64,000 bases of DNA, taken from the NCBI RefSeq assembly GCF_030272895.1, contig NZ_JALRNF010000038.1:1-64000 (forward strand), in the 5' to 3' direction. The notes under the pieces were generated by a model, which was not told where the DNA came from, did no database searches, and was given only the letters and a program-made list of their open reading frames with translations. The position numbers were made by a program, and so were the translations under genes. Shown here in pieces: positions 19,229 to 27,898 of the stretch (its first letter is position 1; each line of letters opens with the position of its first letter). The stretch comes from Pseudomonas sp. BGr12. GTDB taxonomy: Bacteria; Pseudomonadota; Gammaproteobacteria; Pseudomonadales; Pseudomonadaceae.

Positions 19229-19906
19229 TCAGCGGGGCAGCAGCCCCCGCAACACCAGGCGGCTGACACTGGCCAGCGCTTCATCCAGCTCGGCGCCACT
19301 GGCCTTGTCCTTGTACGCATCGGCGGTCAACCGCGCACCGAAGTTGGCATAGGCCTGGGTGGTCGACCATAGCGTGACCAGCAGGTAGCGGGCATCAATC
19401 GCCGCCAACTGGCCGTTGTCGATCCATGCCTGCAGGCAGGCAAGCGCGCGCTGGATCTCCCCCTGCAAACGCCCGGCATGTTCAGCGGGCAAATACCGCG
19501 CGCCATGGAGCATCTCGGCAACGAAGACCTTCGCTGCCCAGGGCTGGCTGCGGATGATCTTGAGCTTGGCGCGGATCAGCCGCTCCAGCGCCTCCAGTGG
19601 ATCCTGCTCGACACGCAGCAGGGCGAAGGCATCCAGGTAGCGCTGGGTGACACTGTCGAGCACCTGCTGGTAGAGGTTGTGCTTGGAGTGGAAGTAGTAA
19701 TTGACGTTGGCCTTGGGCAAGCCGCTGAGCTCGGCCACTTCGCTTAAGGTGGTGGCGGCGAAGCCCTTGCGGGCAAAGGTCCGGGCGGCCACGCGCAGGA
19801 TCAGGGCGCGGTTGCGCCGCCCGGGTTCGTTGGGCTTTTTCTCCGTGACCCTGTGCACTGCAAAGGGTGCGTCGTTCACTACGTCTACCGCGTCCTGATA
19901 CAGCAT
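19229..19906 (-). CDS. TetR-family regulator (RutR-like)
   Basis: A 225-residue protein. The N-terminal HTH lies at FAATTLSEVAELSGLPKANV, followed by YYFHSKHNLYQQVL, which is the standard end of the TetR DNA-binding domain. The C-terminal part resembles the RutR/YcdC group, which responds to pyrimidine or purine breakdown signals. It is on the same strand as the ureidoglycine aminohydrolase gene and directly upstream of it. Regulation of that gene is a reasonable inference. The ATG at 19906 is used; a TTG three codons upstream is an alternative. Confidence 0.85.
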   Translation of the reverse strand: MLYQDAVDVVNDAPFAVHRVTEKKPNEPGRRNRALILRVAARTFARKGFAATTLSEVAELSGLPKANVNYYFHSKHNLYQQVLDSVTQRYLDAFALLRVEQDPLEALERLIRAKLKIIRSQPWAAKVFVAEMLHGARYLPAEHAGRLQGEIQRALACLQAWIDNGQLAAIDARYLLVTLWSTTQAYANFGARLTADAYKDKASGAELDEALASVSRLVLRGLLPR

Positions 19907-20194
19907 GTCTGCCAACCGCGCCTGGCCATCGATATCGCAATATACAAAAATATATAGCGGTAGGCGAAACCTCTCTGCACCGCGGTTGCCGACGAACAGG
20001 AAAATTCGTTGCAGGCGGTCTGAATCAGCTTCTTGTCACATCCTGCGACAAGGGGCCGCACCCCGGAAACCAAGGGCTACAGACGTACGGGAGCGATCGG
20101 TGCTGGCACCCTGGCAAACGCCCATGACAAAATGTCGCGCTTTCACGACAGGCCTCGCGTGCGAGGTGCAACACCCTCCCAAAAGGATGGTTAC

Positions 20195-20806
20195 ATGACT
20201 GATTTACTGACCCGGCGCCAGGTCATGGCCGGGATCAGCCTGCTGAGCCTCGGGGTTCTGGCAGGTTGCGACCCCCGCTCCGGTGGTGCGCTCGACTTCA
20301 AGTACGGCAAGGACATGAGCAACCAGATCCTCGGTCGCTCGTTCAAACTCAAGGATACCCAGGGCAACCCCCGGACCTTGTCGAGCTTCTGGGGCTCGAT
20401 GCCGATGGTGTTCTTCGGTTTCACCCAGTGCCCGGCCGTGTGCCCGACCACCCTGGCGCGCGCGGCGCAGATCAAGAAGCTGATGGGCCGCGATGGCGGT
20501 TTCCTGCAAGTGGTGTTCATCAGCCTGGATCCGGAACGCGACACCCCGGAAGTGCTCGATGCCTACGTCAAGGCCTTCGATCCGTCGTTCGTGGCGCTTT
20601 CCGGCACCCTTGAAGAGACTGCCGCCGCCGCCAAGGAATTCGGCGTGTTCTTCGAAAAGGTCCCCAGTGGCGATACCTATACGATCTCGCACACCTCGAC
20701 CAGTTACGTCTTCGACTCCCGTGGCCAGTTGCGCCTGGGACTGTCCCATTCACTGACCGCCAAAGAGTGTACGGAAGATCTGCTCACGGTCATGGAGGTA
20801 TGTTGA
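20195..20806 (+). CDS. SCO1/SenC-family copper protein, lipoprotein
   Basis: A 203-residue protein with a lipobox (GVLAGC) near residue 23 and a thioredoxin-like fold. The copper ligands are the CPAVC motif in GFTQCPAVCPTTLA and a later His in TISHTSTSYVF. SCO proteins deliver copper to the CuA site of cytochrome c oxidase. The next gene encodes a PCuAC chaperone, the usual partner, and the two are coupled through TGATG. The start ATG follows AAAAGGATGG. Confidence 0.92.
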   Translation: MTDLLTRRQVMAGISLLSLGVLAGCDPRSGGALDFKYGKDMSNQILGRSFKLKDTQGNPRTLSSFWGSMPMVFFGFTQCPAVCPTTLARAAQIKKLMGRDGGFLQVVFISLDPERDTPEVLDAYVKAFDPSFVALSGTLEETAAAAKEFGVFFEKVPSGDTYTISHTSTSYVFDSRGQLRLGLSHSLTAKECTEDLLTVMEVC

Positions 20807-21288
20807 TGCGTCACCCAGCCCATTCGTTCAAACGCGGCCTGGCCGCCCTGGCCCTGGTCGGCCTGAGCTTCTCGGCCATGGCCGAAACCACCGTCAAGGA
20901 TGCCTGGGTGCGTGCCACCGTGCCGCACCAGCAATCCACCGGCGCCTTCATGACCCTCACCGCCAGCAGCGACAGCAAGCTGGTGGACGTGCAATCGCCG
21001 GTGGCGAAGATCGTCCAGGTGCACCAGATGACCATGGACAACGACGTCATGGGCATGAAGCAGGTGCACAGCGTCGACCTGCCGGCCGGCAAGCCGGTCA
21101 GCCTCGACCCCAACGGTTATCACGTGATGCTCATGCAGCTGAACGGGCAGATCAAGGAAGGCGAGCAGGTGCCGCTGACCCTGGTGGTCGAGGATGCCAA
21201 GGGCCAGAAGCAGAGCATCGAGGTCAAGGCGCCGGTACGTGCCCTGAACGCCGAAGCCATGCAGGGTGGGCACGAACACATGCATTGA
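20806..21288 (+). CDS. Periplasmic copper chaperone PCu(A)C
   Basis: A 160-residue precursor with a signal peptide (LAALALVGLSFSAMAET). The copper motif H(M)x10Mx21HxM is present, seen as VHQMTMDNDVMGM and later YHVMLM. An extra His/Met-rich tail (GGHEHMH) may bind copper too. PCuAC hands Cu(I) to SCO or directly to the CuA subunit. Its ATG overlaps the sco stop codon (TGATG), with GGAGG seven bases upstream inside the sco gene. Confidence 0.93.
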   Translation: MRHPAHSFKRGLAALALVGLSFSAMAETTVKDAWVRATVPHQQSTGAFMTLTASSDSKLVDVQSPVAKIVQVHQMTMDNDVMGMKQVHSVDLPAGKPVSLDPNGYHVMLMQLNGQIKEGEQVPLTLVVEDAKGQKQSIEVKAPVRALNAEAMQGGHEHMH

Positions 21289-21307
21289 TGGCCTGCGTGC
21301 AGCGTAC

Positions 21308-21337
21308 GAAAAGGCGAGCCCATGGGCTCGCCTTTTT
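21308..21337 (+). terminator. Terminator downstream of the sco-PCuAC operon
   Basis: A hairpin AAAGGCGAGCCCATGGGCTCGCC followed by five T. Very similar hairpins lie upstream of the other two PAAR modules, at 52944-52972 and in degenerate form at 50458-50487, always in the same orientation relative to the module. Confidence 0.9.
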
Positions 21338-21351
21338 GCTGTCTGGCTGCC

Positions 21352-21422
21352 TGTAGGAGCGGGCTTGCCCCGCGATTGCGATTTGGCTGTTACACCGTAT
21401 CGCGGGGCAAGCCCGCTCCTAC
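21352..21422. repeat. REP pair (inverted)
   Basis: Inverted GTAGGAGCGGGCTTGCCCC units around a short spacer, just upstream of the conserved 5' flank of PAAR module 1. Confidence 0.85.
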
Positions 21423-21537
21423 GGACTGCGCAGTCTTCTGAGAGCTATGTAGGACGCTTCTGATTCGATTTTCCCTGCGTAAAAAGCCGTTTTTCCCATG
21501 CTAGGTTCCGGGTTCCATTTGCCCGAGGAACCTGCTC

Positions 21538-21597
21538 ATGACAAGGAACGACAACCCAGCGACCTGCCATCCCACTTCACTGACGGTCGCGAGGTGA
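21538..21597 (+). CDS. Leader ORF of PAAR module 1
   Basis: A 19-codon ORF (MTRNDNPATCHPTSLTVAR) starts eight bases after GAGGAA, and its stop is three bases before the ATG of the PAAR gene. Equivalent 26-codon ORFs, starting MSTRNDFP and ending LTVEG, occur at the same place before the other two PAAR genes. The start, ribosome site and end are conserved while the middle has a deletion. Translational coupling to the effector gene is the simplest reading. Confidence 0.6.
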   Translation: MTRNDNPATCHPTSLTVAR

Positions 21598-21600
21598 GGC

Positions 21601-23025
21601 ATGGGTAAGCGTTCGAACATGTTCGGCCGGGGCGAAGGGCTCCACGGCGACAAGACCACCACCGGTGCAACCTGTATCAGCAGCCTGCCGCAAGCTGCCC
21701 ATGGTGGTCGCGGCGTCCTGCGCAAGGGCGACGTCACTACCGAATGCCCGAAGTGCGGACAGCCCGGAAAAATTGCCGAAGGGGATTCACGCTTCACCTT
21801 CCACGGGATGCCGGTGGCGGTGGACGGCATGCTGGTAGCGTGCGGCTGCCCGCCTGGCAGCAATCGACTGATTGCGCCGCTGGGCGACTGGATCGGGCCG
21901 GACAAGCCCTCTGCTAACCGTGCCGCCGAACCCGCCAGCCGGGCGCCGGCGGCATCACCCCCGCCTTCAAGTTCCGGCTTCTCTCCCGCCAACCACGCCT
22001 CACCAGCCATGTCCGCCGCACCGGGCACGCTGGAACCTGGCTTCTATGTAGTGCCGCGTAGCATGTCCGGCCAGCAGGTGCTGGCCCAGCTGGGCGGTGA
22101 AAGCCGTTACCTGTCGGCGCGGTTGCACCGGCTCAATCCCACCTTTGCCCAAGGCTACAAAGCCGGCGAGCTGTTCGTTATTGGCGACCCGCATAACGCT
22201 ACGGCCTATACCCGGGAAGAAGCCGACCTGATGGCCGCCGCCGCTCAGGTCCGTGAGGTGCTAGCACCGCTTACCGAGGAAGAGGCCAACTTCATGGCCC
22301 GTAACCAGGGCGAGATTGCCGGGTTGCTTAGCGGAGCGAGCGAGTCGATGGGCGTTGGCCAGGCGATGCTCAAGCAAGGGCTGCATCAGGTCGAAGGCAC
22401 CTTGCACGCTTATGCGCAGTTGCATCAACGCTCGTTCATCACCCATGGCCATTTGAGTAGTCCAGAGTTCTTCGCCTCGCGCCAGCAATTGCATCGGCAA
22501 CTGGATGGGCAGTTGCGAGGCTCCTTCCTCAACAAGGCGCTGAACCTTGGCAGTTACGACGTGTTGCGTCGTGACCTGGGCATCTCGACCAAGAGCCTGG
22601 TGCACCATTGGAGCCGAGCCGGTGCGCCCGGGCAGATTCCCGGTTATGCCACGCATCTGGATCAGGTGGCGAAGACGGCGCAGTACCTCAAGTACGGGGG
22701 GTACGTCGGGGTTGCGCTTGGTGGCGGTGCATCGATGCTCAAGGTACAGGAGGTTTGCCGTGCTGGCGAGACGGAGGAATGCAAGAAGATTCGATTTACC
22801 GAGACAGGCAGTTTTTCAGGAGGGCTAGTTGGTGGCGCGGCGGGTGCCTATGTGGGAGGAGAGGTAGCCATGGCCGTATGTGGTTTCGCAGCCGCGGCAG
22901 GTCCTGTCGGCGTGGCCGTTTGTGGAATTGTATTTGTCGGAGCTGGATCACTTGCAGGAGGTTTGAGTGTTGGCGCAGGAGGCGAATGGCTTGGGGAGTT
23001 TTTATACGAAAAGACATATCCATGA
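21601..23025 (+). CDS. PAAR-domain effector with glycine-zipper C-terminus, copy 1
   Basis: A 474-residue protein. Residues 1-95 are a PAAR-type T6SS spike-tip domain (HGDKTTTGATC, RKGDVTTECPKCGQ, VAVDGMLVACGCPPGS). A Pro/Ser/Ala-rich linker spans about 100-145, a LysM-like segment 150-195 (SGQQVLAQLGG to GELFVIGDP) and a helical region 200-350. The last 110 residues hold a hydrophobic segment, a Cys loop (EVCRAGETEECKK) and glycine-zipper stretches (GGLVGGAAGAYVGGEVAMA). This plan fits a membrane-inserting toxin carried on a VgrG spike. No vgrG or T6SS core genes are in the window, so it is an orphan. The stop overlaps the next gene by ATGA. Toxicity and pore formation are inference. Confidence 0.8.
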   Translation: MGKRSNMFGRGEGLHGDKTTTGATCISSLPQAAHGGRGVLRKGDVTTECPKCGQPGKIAEGDSRFTFHGMPVAVDGMLVACGCPPGSNRLIAPLGDWIGPDKPSANRAAEPASRAPAASPPPSSSGFSPANHASPAMSAAPGTLEPGFYVVPRSMSGQQVLAQLGGESRYLSARLHRLNPTFAQGYKAGELFVIGDPHNATAYTREEADLMAAAAQVREVLAPLTEEEANFMARNQGEIAGLLSGASESMGVGQAMLKQGLHQVEGTLHAYAQLHQRSFITHGHLSSPEFFASRQQLHRQLDGQLRGSFLNKALNLGSYDVLRRDLGISTKSLVHHWSRAGAPGQIPGYATHLDQVAKTAQYLKYGGYVGVALGGGASMLKVQEVCRAGETEECKKIRFTETGSFSGGLVGGAAGAYVGGEVAMAVCGFAAAAGPVGVAVCGIVFVGAGSLAGGLSVGAGGEWLGEFLYEKTYP

Positions 23026-23417
23026 ACGGGTTCTGGAGCTCTTGGTGGGCTTTCGCCTTCATGTTGGCCCCCTTCGTGATCGCTATGTCTGGCGTGGCGA
23101 TGAACACCTACATGGCCTGCACCCGTGACTTCGACCGCATCATTGCAAGTCTTCCAAATACCAGCCGGCTCACACAGCGGATTCCTTTCTGGGGAGCGAC
23201 AGATTTCAAAACGCGCTGGTATTTGCTGGCTGGAATTGCCGGAGTGATGATCTATCCGAAGCTCTGCGTCCGCTTGGGCGTGGTTGATGCAGAGGATTTG
23301 CGTAATTTTCCACCGAGGCTGCGGCGTCGATTGTTGATGACTGCCTGGTTGGTCAATATCGGGTGTATCTGGCTCGCGATAGGCGTCGCCCTGATCAAAC
23401 TCTCCCCAACACGTTAA
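23022..23417 (+). CDS. Putative immunity membrane protein, copy 1
   Basis: A 131-residue protein with about three membrane helices (FAFMLAPFVIAMSGVAM, YLLAGIAGVMIYP, LLMTAWLVNIGCIWLAIGVALI) and a conserved soluble part with DAEDLRNFPPRLRRR. It starts inside the stop of the PAAR gene (ATGA), so the two are made together. Homologous genes sit at the same place in copies 2 and 3. A small inner-membrane protein paired with a membrane-active effector is the usual layout of an immunity protein; I infer that role from position, topology and co-variation. Confidence 0.7.
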   Translation: MNGFWSSWWAFAFMLAPFVIAMSGVAMNTYMACTRDFDRIIASLPNTSRLTQRIPFWGATDFKTRWYLLAGIAGVMIYPKLCVRLGVVDAEDLRNFPPRLRRRLLMTAWLVNIGCIWLAIGVALIKLSPTR

Positions 23418-23424
23418 ACCATTC

Positions 23425-23466
23425 AAAAAGCCAGGCTGCCGTCAAGGACGGCAGCCTGGCTTTTTT
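23425..23466 (+). terminator. Rho-independent terminator of PAAR module 1
   Basis: A perfect 14-bp stem, GCCAGGCTGCCGTC and its complement, with a 3-base loop AAG and a run of six T. It follows the immunity gene by seven bases. Confidence 0.95.
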
Positions 23467-23490
23467 GCGCAAAATGTAAAAATACTTTGC

Positions 23491-23514
23491 AGTAATAGTA
23501 TTCACTTCGCATTT
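23491..23514. promoter_or_regulatory. Possible Fur box upstream of the siderophore receptor
   Basis: AGTAATAGTATTCACTTCGCATTT, about 60 bases before the receptor start, has AT-rich GATAAT-like repeats in both directions but several mismatches to the Fur consensus. It is supported mainly by the receptor's expected iron control. Confidence 0.35.
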
Positions 23515-23569
23515 ACAAATCGTTACCATTTACGTTCTTCTTTACAATCTTTACAAAAAGGAACGAACG

Positions 23570-25681
23570 GTGGCATTTTCGCGCATTCACCCGGCCTCTC
23601 TTTCTGTACTCAGCGTGCTGGTCGCTCCAGCGCTGCAGGCCGAGACCCTGGCCATTCCGGCAACCTCGGTCAACAGCAGCTACGAAGAGCAAAGCTACAA
23701 AGCCAGCGAGACCAAGAGTGCGCTGAAGATCGATGCACCGCTGCGTGACATTCCGCAGACGGTCAACGTGGTGCCGCAGAGTGTGATCAAGGACCAGGGC
23801 GCGCAGTCCATGGAGGACGTGCTCAAGAACGTGCCCGGTATCGGTCTGTCCAACGGTGACGGCCAGCGCGACCAGGTCACCATTCGTGGTTTCAGCGCCA
23901 TTGGCGATATGTACGTCGACGGCATGCGCGACGACGCCCTGTACTATCGCGACCTGTCCAACGTCGAGCGGGTCGAGGTGATCAAGGGCCCGGCGGCAGT
24001 GCTCTACGGGCGCGGCTCTTCCGGCGGCCTGATCAACAACGTCAGCAAGAAGCCCAACTTCAGCCCGGTGCATGAAGTCGGCGTGACCTTCGACAGCGAA
24101 GGCAAGCGCCGCACCCAGTTCGATGCCGGCTGGGCCGACGAGCAGCACGGCGACAAGGCGTTCCGTATTACTGGCGCGCTGGAAGACAGCGACACCTTCC
24201 GCGACGACGGCTACATCGACCGCAAGGCTATTGCGCCGACCGCTTATTTCAAGCTCTCCGACGACCTGGACCTGACCGTAGGCGCCACTTACCTGTACGA
24301 CAAGCGCCTGATCGATTTCGGTATCCCGGCCCTGGGCGACCGTCCGGTGGACGTGGACCGTGACAAGCGTTTCGGTGCCGGTGATCCGGACGATGACTAC
24401 GCCCGCAGTGAGGTGTTCTCCTTCACCGCCGGTGTCGATTATCGCCTCAACGATGACTTCACCCTGAGCAACAACAGCCGCTACTACCACTACGACCTGG
24501 ACCGCAACAACACCCTGGCCGATTCCAGTGCGAACCGCTTCGTCACCGCCCCCAACGGTGAGTTGCTGGTCAAGCTGAACCGCGGCAACGTGCAGCGGAC
24601 CGAAGACGGCTGGTTCAACCAGACCGAGCTCAAGCACCAGGCGCTGCTGGCCGGGATGAACCACAACCTGCTGTACGGTGTCGAGTTGGGTCGCCAGGTC
24701 AAGGACCAGTCGGTGTTCAGCCAGAGCAACGTAGCCCAGGTGCCGGTGTTCCGCGACGCCCTGGTCGATGTACCGTTCCAGGCCAACCGCCAGACCGCCA
24801 AGGGCACCACCACCCAGGACATCGCCGGCTTCTACGTGCAGGACCTGATCGACCTGGCGCCGATGTGGAAAGCGCTGGTGGGGGTACGCTACGACGTGTT
24901 CGACCAGGAGTATTCCGACGACCTGACCGGTAACGACCTGTCGCGTACCGACACCACCTGGAGCCCACGCGTCGGCCTGGTGTTCCAGCCGGACCAGATC
25001 CAGTCCTACTACGTGTCGGTGAGCCGCTCCTACCAGCCATCGTCCGAAGTGTTCGCCCTGAGTACCAGCAACCAGGGGCTGGAGCCTGAAGAAACCACCA
25101 ACTATGAAGTCGGTGCCAAGTGGGACCTGCTCGACAATCGCCTGTCGGTGACCGCGGCGCTGTTCCGCCTGGAGCGCACCAACATGAAGACCGCCGACCC
25201 GGCCAACCCGGCCAACGTGATACTGGCAGGCGAGCAGCGCACCGATGGCTTCGAGGCGACGGTCAGTGGCCAGCTGACGGACAAATGGCAGGTGTACGGC
25301 GGCTTCGCCTTCCTGGATGCGGAAATCACCAAGTCCAACAGCTTCACCAACGGTGTCGCGAACGAAGGCCAGACGCCGACCCTGACCCCGCGCACCAGCG
25401 CCAACCTGTGGCTGGTGCGTTCGCTGAGCGAAACCTGGCGGGTGGGCATGGGCGCCAACTACGTGGACGAGCGCTACACCGCGCTGGACAACGTGGTGGT
25501 GATGCCGTCCTACACCACCGTGGATGCGGCGCTGCTGTACAACCAGCCGAAGTGGGATGCGGCGTTGCGCCTGCGTAACGTCTTCGACCGCGACTACTAC
25601 GCCTCGGCCCACGGTTCGGTCGACCTGATCACCCCGGGCGCGCCACGGACCCTGGAGCTGAGCACCAACTTCCGCTTCTGA
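23570..25681 (+). CDS. TonB-dependent catecholate siderophore receptor (Fiu-like)
   Basis: A 703-residue outer-membrane receptor with a signal peptide ending at LQAET. A plug domain follows (RDIPQTVNVVPQSVIKDQG, GRGSSGGLINNVSKKP), then a 22-strand barrel ending in the aromatic residue Phe (LSTNFRF). The plug signatures and size match Fiu/CirA-type catecholate receptors, and no N-terminal signalling domain is present. It would import ferric catecholates or breakdown products such as dihydroxybenzoylserine using TonB energy. The start is GTG six bases after AAGGAA; no ATG gives the signal peptide. The downstream cytochrome and PepSY genes are on the other strand. Confidence 0.93.
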   Translation: MAFSRIHPASLSVLSVLVAPALQAETLAIPATSVNSSYEEQSYKASETKSALKIDAPLRDIPQTVNVVPQSVIKDQGAQSMEDVLKNVPGIGLSNGDGQRDQVTIRGFSAIGDMYVDGMRDDALYYRDLSNVERVEVIKGPAAVLYGRGSSGGLINNVSKKPNFSPVHEVGVTFDSEGKRRTQFDAGWADEQHGDKAFRITGALEDSDTFRDDGYIDRKAIAPTAYFKLSDDLDLTVGATYLYDKRLIDFGIPALGDRPVDVDRDKRFGAGDPDDDYARSEVFSFTAGVDYRLNDDFTLSNNSRYYHYDLDRNNTLADSSANRFVTAPNGELLVKLNRGNVQRTEDGWFNQTELKHQALLAGMNHNLLYGVELGRQVKDQSVFSQSNVAQVPVFRDALVDVPFQANRQTAKGTTTQDIAGFYVQDLIDLAPMWKALVGVRYDVFDQEYSDDLTGNDLSRTDTTWSPRVGLVFQPDQIQSYYVSVSRSYQPSSEVFALSTSNQGLEPEETTNYEVGAKWDLLDNRLSVTAALFRLERTNMKTADPANPANVILAGEQRTDGFEATVSGQLTDKWQVYGGFAFLDAEITKSNSFTNGVANEGQTPTLTPRTSANLWLVRSLSETWRVGMGANYVDERYTALDNVVVMPSYTTVDAALLYNQPKWDAALRLRNVFDRDYYASAHGSVDLITPGAPRTLELSTNFRF

Positions 25682-25686
25682 GGTCA

Positions 25687-25773
25687 TGTAGGAGCGGCGG
25701 CGCGACGACTCGGCTTGTCCCGCGATTGCGTACGGTCAGTGACATCGTATCGCGGGGCAAGCCCGCTCCTACA
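25687..25773. repeat. REP pair (inverted)
   Basis: GTAGGAGCGGCGGCGCGACGACTCGG followed by CGCGATTGCG forms one unit, and TCGCGGGGCAAGCCCGCTCC is its partner. It separates the convergent receptor and cytochrome b561 genes. The GGCGGCGCGACGACTCGG variant also occurs at 19.2 and 52.8 kb. Confidence 0.85.
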
Positions 25774-25792
25774 GGCAGTTGATTGTGGCTAG

Positions 25793-26320
25793 TCAGCGTT
25801 TGCGTCGCCTGCCGGTGATCATCGACAGGGGCAGGTTCTCCTTCAGGCGCAGGCTTTCGATGAGCGCTGCGACGATATGCACGCACACCAGGGCCAGCAA
25901 GGTATTGGCCATGTATTCGTGGATATCCCGCGGCAGGTCTTCGCCCCAGAAGTAGTCCACTTCCTCCAGCAGAAACCCGGTCACGCCCAGGCCGACCATC
26001 AACAGCAGCATCAGCACCATCACCAGCGCACCGATGGGCGAATGGCCAAGGCGGTGGTGGCTCTCGCCCTTGACCAGCGCCTGCGCATGCTGTTTGAGCC
26101 GCGCAGGCGTCGGCCAGAAGTCCGCCCAGCGCGCCGCCGGCGTGCCGACAAAGCCCCAGAGCACGCGAACCAGGACAATGGCCACCGCGTAGTAGCCCAG
26201 CCAGCGGTGCCAACCTTCACCTTCCTCGGTGAGGAAATAACCGCCGACAAAGGCCACCACCAGCGACCAGTGGCAAAACCGCACCAACGGGTCCCAGAGG
26301 CGCAGGGTGTCGCCGCTCAA
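25793..26320 (-). CDS. Cytochrome b561-type membrane protein
   Basis: A 175-residue protein with four membrane helices and haem-ligand histidines (FCHWSLV, EGWHRWLGYY, IHEYMANTLLALVCVHIVAAL). It resembles the CybB/Ni-Fe hydrogenase b-subunit type and is expected to move electrons between quinones and a periplasmic partner. It starts at a TTG overlapping the end of the PepSY gene region, with GGAG nine bases upstream. The PepSY partner gene is directly upstream, so the two form an operon. Confidence 0.88.
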   Translation of the reverse strand: MSGDTLRLWDPLVRFCHWSLVVAFVGGYFLTEEGEGWHRWLGYYAVAIVLVRVLWGFVGTPAARWADFWPTPARLKQHAQALVKGESHHRLGHSPIGALVMVLMLLLMVGLGVTGFLLEEVDYFWGEDLPRDIHEYMANTLLALVCVHIVAALIESLRLKENLPLSMITGRRRKR

Positions 26321-26321
26321 C

Positions 26322-26603
26322 TCAGTAGGCTCCGCCTTTGTCTTCCACTTCTTCTTTCACCTTCTTGCCGGTGACCGGGTCGAAGTAGATCTCGACCTTG
26401 CGTTTGTCCTTGTCCCAGCCATAGATCTCGTAGCAGTTGCCATCGGTGATCTTGAACTTCTTGATCTCGTAGCCCTGTTTTTTCAGGTCTTGCTGGAAGG
26501 TGTCCGAATTTTGCCACTGGGCCTTGTCGGCCGTGGTGCATTCGGTCTTGGCCAGTGCCAGGGGGCTGGCGACCAGCAGTGCGACAAGCAGAAGGTTACG
26601 CAT
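26322..26603 (-). CDS. Exported PepSY-domain protein
   Basis: A 93-residue precursor with a signal peptide (LLLVALLVASPLALAKTE). The PepSY fold (LKKQGYEIKKFKITDGNCYEIYG, VEIYFDPVTGKKVKEE) fills the rest. Two Cys (CTTADK and NCYEIYG) could form a disulfide. Small periplasmic PepSY proteins commonly pair with b-type cytochromes, as here. It precedes the cytochrome b561 gene by one base, with GAGGA before its ATG. Confidence 0.88.
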   Translation of the reverse strand: MRNLLLVALLVASPLALAKTECTTADKAQWQNSDTFQQDLKKQGYEIKKFKITDGNCYEIYGWDKDKRKVEIYFDPVTGKKVKEEVEDKGGAY

Positions 26604-26659
26604 GGGAAGTCCTCGTTGGGTGGAAGGTGCAGCCGTGCACCTGTGAATCCAGATTGAGC

Positions 26660-27895
26660 TTATGCCAGGGTTGGCAAGTGCGCGAATGCGTCGTCGACCA
26701 CTTCGATCCAGTGCTTGACCGGCGTTCGCCCGGCGCCATCGAGGTGGACCTGGCAGCCGATGTTGGCGGTGGCGATCAGGTCCGGATGGCCGCTTTCCAG
26801 GGCATCGAGACGGTTGTCGCGCAGCTGCCGGGCCAGCACCGGTTGGGTCAGTGAGTAAGTGCCGGCCGAGCCGCAGCACAGGTGGCCGTCGGGCACGGCA
26901 GTGAGGGCGAAGCCCAGGCGCCTGAGCACCGACTCGACGGCGCCGCCAAGCTTGAGGGCGTGTTGCAGGGTGCAGGGGCAATGCACGGCCAGCAACTGGT
27001 CGCTGCGCCAACCCAGCTGTTCCAGCGGCGCGGCGGCGATCACCTGCACCAGGTCCCTGGCCAGTTCGCTGACACGCCGGGCCCTGGGGCCGTAGAGCGG
27101 ATCGTCCTGCAACAGTTTGCCGTAGTCCTGGATGAAGGCCCCGCAGCCGCTGGCGGTGATGACGATGGCTTCGGCCCCGGCCTCGATGGCCGGCCACCAG
27201 GCGTCGATATTGTGGCGGGCACGCTGCAGCCCGGCCTGCTGGGCGTCGAGGTGATAGTCGACGGCGCCGCAGCAACCGGCTTCGGTAGCCGCGGTCACAC
27301 TGATGCCCAGGCGATCGAGCACGCGGGCGGCCGCGGCATTGGTGTTGGGCGACAGCCCCGGTTGCACGCAGCCTTCGAGCATCAGCACCCGCCGCGCGTG
27401 GCGCAGCGGTGGGCGCCGCTGGGCGACCCTGGGCGAGTGGGGCAGTTCGGCCTTGAGCGGGGCGGGCAACAGCGGCTCGACCCTGCGCCCGAGCCACACC
27501 AGGCGGCTGAAGGTCGCAGGCCGCGCCGCCAGCTGGCGCAGGCCGCTGCGCAGGGCCCGTTGCAGGGGCGGGCGGGGCACGGCCTGGTCGACCACGGCGC
27601 GGCCGATGTCCAGCAGGTTGTGGTAGTCGACGCCGGACGGGCAGGTGGTTTCGCAGTTGCGACAGGACAGGCAGCGGTCCAGGTGCAGCTGGGTGCTGGC
27701 CGTGGGGGTATGGCCTTCGAGCACTTGCTTGATCAGGTAGATGCGTCCGCGCGGGCCGTCCAGTTCGTCGCCGAGCAACTGGTAGGTCGGGCAGGTGGCG
27801 TTGCAGAACCCGCAGTGCACGCAGGTGCGCAGGATGCTTTCGGCTTCCTCGGCGCGGGGCAGGCGTCTGGCGGCATCGCTCAAGCGGGTTTGCAT
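26660..27895 (-). CDS. glcF: Glycolate oxidase iron-sulfur subunit
   Basis: A 411-residue protein with two N-terminal 4Fe-4S motifs (CVHCGFCNATCPTY and CLSCRNCETTCPSGV) and two C-terminal CCG-type domains (EAGCCGAVDYH, GHLCCGSAGTYSL). It is the electron-transfer subunit of the GlcDEF glycolate/D-lactate dehydrogenase at the inner membrane. It is the last gene of glcDEF; its start is three bases after the glcE stop. Confidence 0.96.
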   Translation of the reverse strand: MQTRLSDAARRLPRAEEAESILRTCVHCGFCNATCPTYQLLGDELDGPRGRIYLIKQVLEGHTPTASTQLHLDRCLSCRNCETTCPSGVDYHNLLDIGRAVVDQAVPRPPLQRALRSGLRQLAARPATFSRLVWLGRRVEPLLPAPLKAELPHSPRVAQRRPPLRHARRVLMLEGCVQPGLSPNTNAAAARVLDRLGISVTAATEAGCCGAVDYHLDAQQAGLQRARHNIDAWWPAIEAGAEAIVITASGCGAFIQDYGKLLQDDPLYGPRARRVSELARDLVQVIAAAPLEQLGWRSDQLLAVHCPCTLQHALKLGGAVESVLRRLGFALTAVPDGHLCCGSAGTYSLTQPVLARQLRDNRLDALESGHPDLIATANIGCQVHLDGAGRTPVKHWIEVVDDAFAHLPTLA

Positions 27896-27898
27896 GGC

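Noticed and set aside
22608..23021. An upstream extension of the immunity gene of module 1 (to 269 residues)
   Set aside because: The extension lies wholly inside the PAAR gene in another frame. The ATG at 23022 gives the ATGA overlap and a membrane protein of the same size as in the other modules.
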